From positions 124,001-188,000 of the forward strand of contig UQNZ01000001.1 in the NCBI GenBank assembly GCA_900542525.1: a stretch of 64,000 nt of DNA, in the 5' to 3' direction. This DNA comes from an uncultured Eggerthella sp. Its GTDB lineage: Bacteria > Actinomycetota > Coriobacteriia > Coriobacteriales > Eggerthellaceae. The position numbers were made by a program, and so were the translations under genes. This document shows positions 9,009 through 16,988 of the stretch, piece after piece. The notes below the pieces were generated by a model. The model did not search any database and was not told where the DNA came from. It worked only from the letters and a program-made list of their open reading frames with translations. Position 1 is the first letter of the stretch; the number at the start of each line of letters is the position of its first letter.

Positions 9009-10337
9009 ATGAGTGAAGACAGGAGCATACCGATCTCGCCAGCTGCTCTTGAAGCATTTGCAGCTGGTGCAGCGTTCATGCCTCAAAATACTCCGGCGCG
9101 CTCTGCAGATAACGAAGCGCACCCCGCAGAAGAGGAAGCAGCTACCGAGCCGTCTGATGCAGGTCGGCCTGAAGCAGCGAGTACAACCGAGCAAAGCAGT
9201 GAACCCTCTATCGAAGAAGCGATCGACAGCTCCGATACCGTTTCCGGTAAAGCAGCCGAAGAACCCACTGCTCCGCCCACAGACCTGCGCTTTCCCATCT
9301 CAGTCCTGCCAGGATTCTGCACCCGCCTTGCTGGCAGCACATGCAAACGGTGCACGTTCGTCTGCCCCTACGATGCGATCGCCTTCGACGAAGATGATCA
9401 CCCACATATAGACGAAGAATTCTGCACCCGTTGTGGATTATGCTGTGGCATCTGCGATGCCTTCGTTACTGAGCGCATCACGATGAACGACCTGCTCGAC
9501 AAGGTTCGTCGCCTCTCCAGCGAGGGCGAGTCAGTCTTCTTCACCTGCTACGATCAGATCCCTGAAGATTTCGAAGTGCATCCCAACGTCGTGGTCCTGC
9601 CTTGCATCGGAGCCGTTGCACCCGAATTCTGGCTAGCCGCCCTCGAAGCGAACCCCGAATTGCAGATCTACTGCAACTTCTCGCTCTGCACCGATTGCCC
9701 CACCGCAGGCCCCGAAGCGAAGACGCTGCTCACGCATGCAGTGAACCTGGGTGAGCGTTGGAGCCGCATCCATATGGGCAAAGCTGAACGCCTTCCTGAA
9801 AAGACCGATATCTTGAGCCGCTTCTTCGAGGCCACTTCCGATGAATTCCACCGGCGCGGTGTTGCCACCTCGCTCGCGCATGAAGCAGCAGACATCGCAA
9901 GCGGTAAGCATCGCAAGCGCTACAACGACACGCTCGCCAAATTTCACGAGCAGAAAGCCCACTTGCGCGCACAGGGTCACGCGCAAAATGCCCATCACCA
10001 CCAGCATGTTCCTTCAACTCCCGATCTTGTCGTGCGTAAACCATGGCCGCGCCTTACGCTCGCAGCACGCACCGTCGAAGAGCACCCCGAGATCGCACCC
10101 AACATCCCCCGTTATTTCGCAACAGTCGATGGTGCTCTCTGCGAACGCTGCTACGAGCCGTGCTTCTCGCACTGTCCTGCCGGGGCACGCTCCTTGGACG
10201 AGTTCGGCGCGATCAAAGTCGACCCTAAGCTCTGCATTGCATGCGGCAATTGCGCGCTTTACTGTCCCACCGGCGCAGCGTATCTCTACGAGACCGACGG
10301 TACGATCTTTCTTTCCGAGCAAAGCACCGACGAATAA
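9009..10337 (+). CDS. Multi-cluster 4Fe-4S ferredoxin-type protein with Ala/Glu-rich N-terminus
   Basis: The 442-residue protein begins with about 90 low-complexity residues rich in Ala, Glu, Ser and Pro. Then come two ferredoxin-like regions. The first spans about residues 105 to 155 (CKRCTFVCPYDAI and CTRCGLCCGICDAF). The second is C-terminal, about residues 380 to 435 (CERCYEPCFSHCPAGA and CIACGNCALYCPTGAAY). The middle contains extra cysteines (CYDQIP, LPCIG, CNFSLCTDCP) and a basic, His-rich stretch (HAQNAHHHQH). No membrane segment or signal peptide is seen, so it is probably a cytoplasmic electron carrier or an adaptor of a redox complex. The partner is unknown; adjacency to gltX and a thioesterase does not help. 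The start has AAGAGG upstream. Confidence 0.7.
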   Translation: MSEDRSIPISPAALEAFAAGAAFMPQNTPARSADNEAHPAEEEAATEPSDAGRPEAASTTEQSSEPSIEEAIDSSDTVSGKAAEEPTAPPTDLRFPISVLPGFCTRLAGSTCKRCTFVCPYDAIAFDEDDHPHIDEEFCTRCGLCCGICDAFVTERITMNDLLDKVRRLSSEGESVFFTCYDQIPEDFEVHPNVVVLPCIGAVAPEFWLAALEANPELQIYCNFSLCTDCPTAGPEAKTLLTHAVNLGERWSRIHMGKAERLPEKTDILSRFFEATSDEFHRRGVATSLAHEAADIASGKHRKRYNDTLAKFHEQKAHLRAQGHAQNAHHHQHVPSTPDLVVRKPWPRLTLAARTVEEHPEIAPNIPRYFATVDGALCERCYEPCFSHCPAGARSLDEFGAIKVDPKLCIACGNCALYCPTGAAYLYETDGTIFLSEQSTDE

Positions 10338-10379
10338 CGATCAGCCCTGCCGAACCCAGCCCCATTCACGAGCTAGGTC

Positions 10380-10385
10380 TATAAT
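10380..10385 (+). promoter_or_regulatory. Candidate -10 element upstream of the thioesterase gene
   Basis: A perfect TATAAT lies 53 nt before the start of the thioesterase gene. The -35 region at the right distance is C-rich and does not match the consensus, so only the -10 hexamer is supported. Confidence 0.35.
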
Positions 10386-10438
10386 CGAACGTAAGGCATC
10401 GCCTTCTTCTAACACCTTTCGATCCCAAAGGAGACACC

Positions 10439-10840
10439 ATGGTCGATGAAACCAATTCATTAGAAGAGATCCGCGCGTACTTCGCTCAGGATAAATTCGC
10501 AGCTCAAGCGCAGTGCAGCATCATCGAAGCCGCACCGAATCACGCTATCTGCGAAATGCCCATCACTGAAAACCACCTGAACGCCAACGGTACCGTCATG
10601 GGTGGCGCGATGTTCACGCTGGCAGATTTCACCATGGCCATCATCTCGAACATGGACAACAAACCTACCGTTGCTATCGACTGCACGATCCGCTTCTTCT
10701 CCCCCGCCAAGGGCGAGAAACTCATCGCTACAGGCAGCGCGAACAAGGCAGGTCGAACCGTAGGTTTCTACACTGTCGATATCACCGACGATCTGGGAAC
10801 CAACGTTGCTCAATTCGTCTGCACCGCGCATCGCAGCTAA
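10439..10840 (+). CDS. PaaI-family hotdog thioesterase
   Basis: A 133-residue single-domain hotdog protein. The segment NANGTVMGGAMFTLADFTMA is the PaaI-type active-site helix region, where the family keeps H/N-x-x-G-x-x-x-G-G. The C-terminal half is the expected beta-sheet (AIDCTIRFFSPAKGEKLIA). Such proteins hydrolyse acyl-CoA thioesters, often aromatic or hydroxylated ones; the substrate here is unknown. AAAGGAGA lies 5 nt before the ATG, a strong ribosome site. A terminator hairpin follows about 40 nt after the stop, so the gene ends its transcript. Confidence 0.85.
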   Translation: MVDETNSLEEIRAYFAQDKFAAQAQCSIIEAAPNHAICEMPITENHLNANGTVMGGAMFTLADFTMAIISNMDNKPTVAIDCTIRFFSPAKGEKLIATGSANKAGRTVGFYTVDITDDLGTNVAQFVCTAHRS

Positions 10841-10879
10841 GCCTTCATTCTTCCATCCTGAAATATCACCCCAAACGCA

Positions 10880-10912
10880 AACCACCTGCACAACGCTCTA
10901 CTGCAGGTGGTT
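10880..10912 (+). terminator. Intrinsic terminator after the thioesterase gene
   Basis: A perfect 11-bp stem (AACCACCTGCA pairing with TGCAGGTGGTT) around an 11-nt loop is followed by the pyrimidine-rich run CTCTTTCC. It lies 39 nt beyond the stop codon. Confidence 0.75.
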
Positions 10913-11018
10913 CTCTTTCCCATTCGCCACGAAAATCCTGTCGAAGTGTGCCGAAGGGGCGTAAAATCGAACTGCATTCGCACATCAGTTTTATACGCAT
11001 ACGCAAGAAAAGAGTCGC

Positions 11019-11837
11019 ATGAACTTTACCGAACGCTGGCATACCTTCTTCGATCGTTCCGCTCCAAACATGATCCTTCGCTTGGCGGTCATGTTCTTCG
11101 GTCTTGCGTTGGTTGCTGCTTCGGTTGCACTCACCCGTGCTTCAGGGCTCGGCACCTCTCCCATCTCGTGCATCCCCGCAGTCTTGAGTTTCACCACAGC
11201 CTGGACTATCGGCATGTGGACCTTTGTAGTGAACGTGCTGTTCGTACTTGTTCAGATCATCTTGTTGCGCAGCGATTTCAACCCGATCCAGTTCTTGCAG
11301 ATCGCTTTTGTGTTCGTCTTCTCGGCGATGATCGATTTCTTCGTCCCGTTTTGCGAACTCATCCCCATGCCGAACTACGGTTTTGAACTCTTCTACACCA
11401 TACTGGGTGTATTCATGACGGGCTTTGGCATCTTCTTGCAAGTGAAAGCTTCACTCATCACGCTCCCCGGTGAAGGGATCGTGCTGGCAGTTTCGAAGGT
11501 GACCAAGATCCCCTTCCCGAAATGCAAGGTGGCGTTCGACACATCCCAAGGCGTTATCGGCGCGATCATCTCGCTCATTGCGATGGGTGGCCTATTCGGT
11601 GTGCGCGAAGGCACCATCCTCTCAGCGCTATTCGTAGGCGTGGTCGTGAATCTCTGCAACAAGCTGCTTCCGAACTTCGAAAAAGCCGTTCCGCTTGCTG
11701 GGCACAGGACGCTCACGGCAACCACCCTCGAAGCGCCTTCGAACACGCCCACACCTCAAGAAGCACCCGCTACCGATGCAGCTCCCGAAACAGCGCTCGA
11801 AGCGACAGATACTTCTTACTCTCTCGAGCGCGATTAG
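11019..11837 (+). CDS. YczE/YyaS/YitT-family membrane protein
   Basis: A 272-residue polytopic membrane protein. It opens with a short cytoplasmic helix, then MFFGLALVAASVALTRASGLGTSPISC, the characteristic YczE-like first helix and G-x-G-T-S-P loop. Four more hydrophobic segments follow, up to about residue 220. The last 45 residues are a hydrophilic Thr/Glu/Ala/Pro-rich tail. In Bacillus, relatives have been linked to antibiotic production and transport, but the molecular role is not known. The gene converges on mfd, whose stop lies 83 nt away. Confidence 0.7.
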   Translation: MNFTERWHTFFDRSAPNMILRLAVMFFGLALVAASVALTRASGLGTSPISCIPAVLSFTTAWTIGMWTFVVNVLFVLVQIILLRSDFNPIQFLQIAFVFVFSAMIDFFVPFCELIPMPNYGFELFYTILGVFMTGFGIFLQVKASLITLPGEGIVLAVSKVTKIPFPKCKVAFDTSQGVIGAIISLIAMGGLFGVREGTILSALFVGVVVNLCNKLLPNFEKAVPLAGHRTLTATTLEAPSNTPTPQEAPATDAAPETALEATDTSYSLERD

Positions 11838-11920
11838 TGCGATTAGCACGAATCGCGGCAGATTTGCGCACTCAACAACAAGGAAGACCCCTCCCGAACA
11901 CGAGTTGTCTAACAAACCGC

Positions 11921-14900
11921 CTACTCCTCTTTTTCTGACAAGAAGAAAGACGCGAGGAATTCTTGCACGGCGGTAAGCGTGGTTCCATCTTCACTCTCCC
12001 CTACCACACGCATCGGCACGATGAGCTTCTTCTTGTCTGCCAAGTAGCGCCCTGCCTTCTTGCGGAGCGCAGATGCCTGCTTCTTCGAAATGGTGATAGG
12101 CTCGACAATGAGCTTGCCGCCCGTTACCGATATCTGCGCAATATTGTGCTCGTTCGCGAACGCTTTCAAACGCGCTTTTTGGAATTGATTGACCGTAGCT
12201 GGCGGCATTTCACCATGCTTCTCTTTGATCTCACGCGCGAGCTCATCTACGAATTCGATCGTATCAGCACTGGCCAGCTTGCGATAGAAGAGTACGCGTT
12301 CATCAGCATCCGGTACATATTCTTCAGGGATGTACGTGTGATCGGGCACATTGATCACGATGTCGGAAAGAGCTTCAGGAAGATAGTTGTCGGATATGCT
12401 CTCCCCCTCACGCGTAAGGTTCACCGCCTGCGAGAGCATCTGCGCATAGAGGTCGAAGCCCACTGCCGACATGTTGCCGCTCTGCTCCGCGCCAAGGATG
12501 CTGCCTGCGCCACGAATCTCAAGATCCTTCATAGCGATACGCATGCCGCTTCCCAAATCGGCGTTCTCATCGATTGCGGTCAGGCGATCGCGCGCCTCTT
12601 CGGTAAGGGGAATGTTATCAGGGAACAGGAAATAAGCATACGCCTGCGTGGAAGAGCGACCGACACGTCCTTTGAGCTGATACATCTGCGCGAGGCCCAA
12701 GCGCTGCGCATCTTCGATGATGAGCGTATTCGTATGCGGATTGTCAATGCCGCTCTCGATGATGGTAGTTGCCACGAGCACATCGATCTCGCCTGCGGAA
12801 AAATCTTCCATCACGATCTCGAGCTCTTCTTTCGACATCTTGCCGTGCGCTATCCCAATGCGTGCTTCACCTGCTGCTTCGCGCACGCGCTTCACCGCAT
12901 CGTCGATCGAGCGCACGCGATTGCTCACGTAGTACACCTGCCCTTTGCGGTCGAGTTCGCGTGCGATCGCATCAGCGACCACATCGGGATCCCATTCTCC
13001 TACATGCACTTCCACTGGTCGACGATCATCGGGCGGCGTCATGATCAAGCTCATGTCGCGCACACCGGAAAGCCCCATTTGCATCGTGCGCGGAATGGGT
13101 GTTGCCGAAAGCGTGAGGATATCGATCGACTCGCGCATGTTCTTCAGTTGCTCTTTATGTCCCACACCGAAGCGTTGTTCCTCATCGATGATCACAAGCC
13201 CCAGGTCTTTCGGGTTCACATCGCGCGAAAGCAGACGATGCGTACCCACGAGCACCTGCACCTCCCCGTTGGCGAAGTCTTCGAGGGTTCTTTTTTGTTG
13301 AGCGGGAGTACGGAAACGCGAGAGCACTTCGACCCGCACACCAAAGGGCTCAAAGCGCTCCTTGAACGTAGTGTAATGCTGCTGTGCCAAGATGGTGGTC
13401 GGGCAGAGCACCATCACCTGCTTCTTGTCCTGCGTTGCCTTGAACGCCGCACGCAATGCCACCTCAGTCTTACCGAAGCCAACATCGCCGCATACGAGCC
13501 TGTCCATCGGATGGATCGATTGCATGTCAGTCTTGATATCCGCAATAGCCGCAAGTTGATCAGGCGTTTCCTGATAGGGGAACGCTTCTTCCATCTCGCG
13601 CTGCCAGGGCGTGTCCTCTTTATATTGATAGCCCTTCGTCGCGCTACGACGCGTATACACATCCACCAAGTCGAACGCAAGCTGCTTCGTAGCCTTGCGC
13701 GCACGCCCTATCGCACGCGACCAATCCGACGTGTTGAGGCGCGTTAGACGCGGAGATGCTCCTTCGGGACCAACATAACGTGTTACGCGGTCAAACTGCT
13801 CGACCGGCACATAGAGCTTATCGCCTTCAGCGTATTCCAAAAGCAAGTAATCACGCTCGATCCCGCCCACATCGCGGCGCACGAGATCACGGAAGAATGC
13901 CACACCATGATGCGCATGCACGACATAATCGCCTGGCTTATAGGGGAAGGTGATATCGGTGATATCGACGCGCTTCGTAGTACGCACCGACATGGAACCT
14001 TGCGTATCGGCAAGTGAAACAAGAGCGAGCTTCGCCGCAGGGAAGATCATGCCGAGCGGGATATTCACATCGACGATGTTCACCACACCACGGCGCAATT
14101 TGTGCTCACGACAAGCAGAAGCCGAAGGCGCTTTTGCCATCTCGCCTTCCTCGGAGCGATCGGATGAAGATACGTCTTCGCTCTCATCGTCGGGAGCTGC
14201 TAACACATCGAGTTCCTCTTTGATCGGGATCCCCCGATCGACCAATTCGAGCTTCATCTCTTGGCGCGCGCGAAAATGCGGCACCGAGAACACCACCGTG
14301 AAGCCCTGCTGCGTGAGCGAATAGAGCTTACCGAAGAGCTTATCGGCATCTCCCGCCACATCCACACGCTTGACCACCAATTCATCATCGAGCTCCACGC
14401 CCACCCGCATGATCGATACGTAGGTAGCGCGCTGATTCTTCCCAAAATCGAGCGCTTGCGGGGCGAAGAAGAGCTCGTCTGCCAAAAGCAGCGAGGCGTT
14501 CGTCTTCTTCATGAGCTCATCGCGATAGTGAAGCGCATCGTCAACCAAGCTGCGAGGTTCTACCACCACCGTAAGAGCACTGTCTGGAAGGTAGTTGCCC
14601 ACCGTATCAAGTTCTTCGAACACATAGGGCAAGAGCGCTTGCGGCGTGAATATCTCGGTCTGCTCGAGCGCATCGAGCAAGTCACGATACAGCGGCGTGG
14701 TGCTCGACTGCGGCACTAGCCGCGAACGCGCCTGAGCGATACCGCGCGAGGTAAGAGGAAATTCGCGCACAGGGAAGATCTCGACCGACGCGCGCGAAGA
14801 GATGGTTTGCCCTGTTCCAGGAAGCAAGCTGCGAATCTCTTCCAGTTCATCGCCGAAGAAATCAAGGCGCACCGGATTAACCAGATTACCCGCGAACACA

Positions 14901-15496
14901 TCGATCGTGCCGCCCTGCGCGCTGAAGGTTCCAGGTCCATCGAGCTTACCGGTGTTCTCATAGCCTAACTCTACCAGTTTCTCGACCAGACTCTCGTAGT
15001 CCTCGACACCCGAAATACCCATCTCATCGAGCTCTTTTCCTGCTTCGAGCGCGAGCGGGCGCGCAACCTCGGCGCGCGCAGGCGCCACCTTGCGCAAGAG
15101 CGATCGAGCGGATGCTACTACCAAACACGACCTTCCGCTCTGAAGTGCCCACAGTGCTTCAAGACGACGTGCCGACTGGCGCGCACGCGCCTGGTATTCT
15201 TTCATATTCGTCGGAGGATCGAGAATGAACGGATTCTCTTCGCGCTCCCGATAGAGATAGACCTTTTCATCGCCCACGTAGGCACCGAGCATGCGCGCGA
15301 ACGTTTCGGCGGTCTCTTCGCCAGGAACCACCACGAGCGTAGGCTGCGGACGCTCCGCAAAGCGCGCAGCAACCAAGAACGGGCGTGCCGAAGAAGCGAC
15401 ACCGATCGTAGCATCGACACCTGCATCAAGTTTGCCCCAGAAGTTCTCAAGCGCGCCTGAGCGCTTGAGCGTCTGCGAAAGAAGATCTATCAGCAT
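11921..15496 (-). CDS. mfd: Transcription-repair coupling factor
   Basis: Mfd removes RNA polymerase stalled at DNA lesions and recruits UvrA. The 1191-residue protein has the UvrB-homology N-terminus, a CarD/RID-type RNA-polymerase interaction domain (PYKPGDYVVHAHHGVAFFRD, around residue 500), Walker A CGDVGFGKTEVALRA, the DEEQRFGV Walker B box, helicase motif VATTIIESGID, and the C-terminal TRCF domain. The ATG at 15496 was preferred to an upstream in-frame start at 15622 because AAAGGGAC precedes it and LIDLLSQTL is the usual Mfd beginning. A Ser/Asp/Glu-rich insertion (around residues 400 to 440) precedes the RID. Two hairpins lie in its leader. Confidence 0.95.
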   Translation of the reverse strand: MLIDLLSQTLKRSGALENFWGKLDAGVDATIGVASSARPFLVAARFAERPQPTLVVVPGEETAETFARMLGAYVGDEKVYLYREREENPFILDPPTNMKEYQARARQSARRLEALWALQSGRSCLVVASARSLLRKVAPARAEVARPLALEAGKELDEMGISGVEDYESLVEKLVELGYENTGKLDGPGTFSAQGGTIDVFAGNLVNPVRLDFFGDELEEIRSLLPGTGQTISSRASVEIFPVREFPLTSRGIAQARSRLVPQSSTTPLYRDLLDALEQTEIFTPQALLPYVFEELDTVGNYLPDSALTVVVEPRSLVDDALHYRDELMKKTNASLLLADELFFAPQALDFGKNQRATYVSIMRVGVELDDELVVKRVDVAGDADKLFGKLYSLTQQGFTVVFSVPHFRARQEMKLELVDRGIPIKEELDVLAAPDDESEDVSSSDRSEEGEMAKAPSASACREHKLRRGVVNIVDVNIPLGMIFPAAKLALVSLADTQGSMSVRTTKRVDITDITFPYKPGDYVVHAHHGVAFFRDLVRRDVGGIERDYLLLEYAEGDKLYVPVEQFDRVTRYVGPEGASPRLTRLNTSDWSRAIGRARKATKQLAFDLVDVYTRRSATKGYQYKEDTPWQREMEEAFPYQETPDQLAAIADIKTDMQSIHPMDRLVCGDVGFGKTEVALRAAFKATQDKKQVMVLCPTTILAQQHYTTFKERFEPFGVRVEVLSRFRTPAQQKRTLEDFANGEVQVLVGTHRLLSRDVNPKDLGLVIIDEEQRFGVGHKEQLKNMRESIDILTLSATPIPRTMQMGLSGVRDMSLIMTPPDDRRPVEVHVGEWDPDVVADAIARELDRKGQVYYVSNRVRSIDDAVKRVREAAGEARIGIAHGKMSKEELEIVMEDFSAGEIDVLVATTIIESGIDNPHTNTLIIEDAQRLGLAQMYQLKGRVGRSSTQAYAYFLFPDNIPLTEEARDRLTAIDENADLGSGMRIAMKDLEIRGAGSILGAEQSGNMSAVGFDLYAQMLSQAVNLTREGESISDNYLPEALSDIVINVPDHTYIPEEYVPDADERVLFYRKLASADTIEFVDELAREIKEKHGEMPPATVNQFQKARLKAFANEHNIAQISVTGGKLIVEPITISKKQASALRKKAGRYLADKKKLIVPMRVVGESEDGTTLTAVQEFLASFFLSEKEE

Positions 15497-15512
15497 CTGT
15501 GTCCCTTTCTTG

Positions 15513-15560
15513 CACCTGCGAAGGTGGCTAAACCAAACACGAAAAGCCGCTTTTCGCGGC
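15513..15560 (-). promoter_or_regulatory. Hairpin pair in the mfd leader (possible attenuator)
   Basis: Read toward mfd, GCCGC-GAAAA-GCGGC (15560-15546) is followed by TTTTCGTGTTT, which looks like a short intrinsic terminator. It is followed by a second stem, CACCT-TCGC-AGGTG (15526-15513), just before the ribosome site. No upstream minus-strand gene needs a terminator here, since nth is divergent. A regulatory leader is possible. Confidence 0.4.
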
Positions 15561-15660
15561 AACGGTGAAGATAAGTCTACCAATTCACCCGCTCGTTGGT
15601 TGGTCAGCGCACCGCTCTTCACGCACTCACCACAGGCGCGCTACCATCGCGCAACCCTGC

Positions 15661-15666
15661 TACAAT
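15661..15666 (+). promoter_or_regulatory. Extended -10 promoter element of nth
   Basis: TGCTACAAT (TGn plus TACAAT) lies 32 nt before the nth start. No good -35 was seen, consistent with an extended -10 promoter. Confidence 0.45.
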
Positions 15667-15698
15667 ACGAAAACAAAAGATACAGCGAAGGGACAGAC

Positions 15699-16355
15699 AT
15701 GGCACGAGAGAAAAAGGCGGATAAACTTGCTCGCGCGCTCGAAGTCGAGCGGCGCATGGGCGAGCACTATCCCGAACCCGAATGCGCGCTTCATTACCGA
15801 ACACCCTTCGAGCTTACGATCGCGGTCGCTCTTTCCGCACAAACCACCGATGTGAACGTGAATAAGGTAACCCCTACTCTGTTCGCCCGTTTCGGAACGC
15901 CCGAGGCCATGGCGCAAGCGAATGTTGAGGAGGTTGCCGATATCATCCATTCACTCGGATTCTTCCGTAATAAAGCGAAGAATTGCGTAGCGTGCGCTCA
16001 GATGATCATGAGCGATTTCGGTGGCGAGGTGCCTCGTGATATGAAAAGCCTTCAAAAGCTTCCTGGTGTGGGCAGAAAGACAGCGAATATCGTATTGAAT
16101 GAAGGGTTCGGCATCGTCGAAGGTATTGCGGTCGATACGCACGTGTTCCGCATTGCGCACCGCTTGAAGTTCTCCAATGCCGACACCCCTTTGCAAACCG
16201 AGCAAGACCTGCTCAAGCTCTATCCCCGCGAGTGCTGGGGGCCGATCAATCACCAATGGGTGCTGTTCGGACGCGAAACCTGCATCGCGCGCAAACCGAA
16301 ATGCGCAGAATGCTTCTTGAACGACCTCTGCCCCTCCGCCTTCAAACAATCCTGA
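15699..16355 (+). CDS. nth: Endonuclease III (DNA glycosylase/AP lyase)
   Basis: Nth excises oxidised pyrimidines and cleaves the abasic site. The 218-residue product contains the helix-hairpin-helix LPGVGRKTANIVL with the catalytic lysine, the catalytic aspartate in VDTHVFR, and the C-terminal 4Fe-4S motif C-x6-C-x2-C-x5-C (CIARKPKCAECFLNDLC). The ATG at 15699 follows AAGGGACA; upstream in-frame codons overlap the mfd leader and are not family-like. The stop codon overlaps the first bases of a large inverted-repeat element. Confidence 0.95.
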   Translation: MAREKKADKLARALEVERRMGEHYPEPECALHYRTPFELTIAVALSAQTTDVNVNKVTPTLFARFGTPEAMAQANVEEVADIIHSLGFFRNKAKNCVACAQMIMSDFGGEVPRDMKSLQKLPGVGRKTANIVLNEGFGIVEGIAVDTHVFRIAHRLKFSNADTPLQTEQDLLKLYPRECWGPINHQWVLFGRETCIARKPKCAECFLNDLCPSAFKQS

Positions 16356-16604
16356 TGACAAACTACCCGGTCGTTCGACACCTATGGCAAGCAGCACGCC
16401 CAAGGGGTACTTGTAATTACCCGCTTTCGCTGTTCGCTTGCTCTTCGAGACAAGCTCATGCGCTTCGCTCCTTCGGACAACCTATTACTGATCAAGTATG
16501 CGGACTCAGATTAATTCAAGTACCCCATGGGCTCAGCTGCTTGCTTGCCCCCTGAATACCTTGGCTGATCGAGCTGATGTCGAACGACCGGGTAGTTTGT
16601 CATC
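16354..16604. repeat. 251-bp nested inverted-repeat element between nth and hypA
   Basis: The outer arms, 16354-16380 and 16578-16604, are perfect 27-bp inverted repeats. A second, imperfect pair lies inside: about 16386-16417 pairs with 16512-16549 (shared cores GGCAAGCAG, GGGGTACTT and TAATT). The centre is CGCTTTCGCTGTTCGC-like sequence. No coding frame is convincing. The element could fold into one long hairpin, or be a MITE-like mobile remnant. A related end lies at 20098 and a related core at 45088. Confidence 0.8.
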
Positions 16605-16616
16605 GGTGCTGATTGA

Positions 16617-16973
16617 CTAAGAGGTTTCATCGACTGCTTCGATGGAGCGGATCTCGAGTTCGCGCCCGCGAAGAAGTTCCGTGTCTTCACTATGGCAGTA
16701 AGGGCAGATGCGGCCGTGCTCGACCGTACCATAGGTTTTCCCGCAGGCGTTGCAGACGGTGACGGCGGACACGGTACACACTTCAAGCTCCGCACCCTCC
16801 GTAAGCTTGTTCTTGTTCGCCGCCCACGTCCAAGCATCCTCGAAAAAATCAGTAACGATGCCTGACACTTCACCCAGATCGACCGTCACTTTCTGAATAT
16901 GCGCAAGGTGCTGCTCCTTCGCCACGTCCTCCAGCTGGTCGATCATGGCGAAGACGATGCCTAATTCGTGCAT
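16617..16973 (-). CDS. hypA: Hydrogenase nickel incorporation protein HypA
   Basis: HypA delivers nickel to the NiFe-hydrogenase large subunit. The 118-residue product starts with the nickel-binding MHE and has the zinc site CNACGK and CPYCHS near residues 74 to 92. Length is normal. It begins 15 nt after the stop of the FAD/Fe-S oxidoreductase on the same strand, and no hypB or other hyp gene is adjacent. The hydrogenases it should serve are about 23 kb and 45 kb away in this window. Confidence 0.93.
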   Translation of the reverse strand: MHELGIVFAMIDQLEDVAKEQHLAHIQKVTVDLGEVSGIVTDFFEDAWTWAANKNKLTEGAELEVCTVSAVTVCNACGKTYGTVEHGRICPYCHSEDTELLRGRELEIRSIEAVDETS

Positions 16974-16988
16974 GATCCCCCTTTGCGC

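Noticed and set aside
7387..9057. Very long open frame on the strand opposite gltX
   Set aside because: It is a codon-bias shadow of gltX, with no ribosome site, no recognisable domain and Leu/Arg/Glu-rich content. Similar shadows lie opposite metK, mfd, the adhesin, the hydrogenase large subunit and the ABC exporters.
16354..16604. Insertion sequence with transposase
   Set aside because: Despite perfect terminal inverted repeats there is no room for or trace of a transposase; it was kept only as a repeat element.
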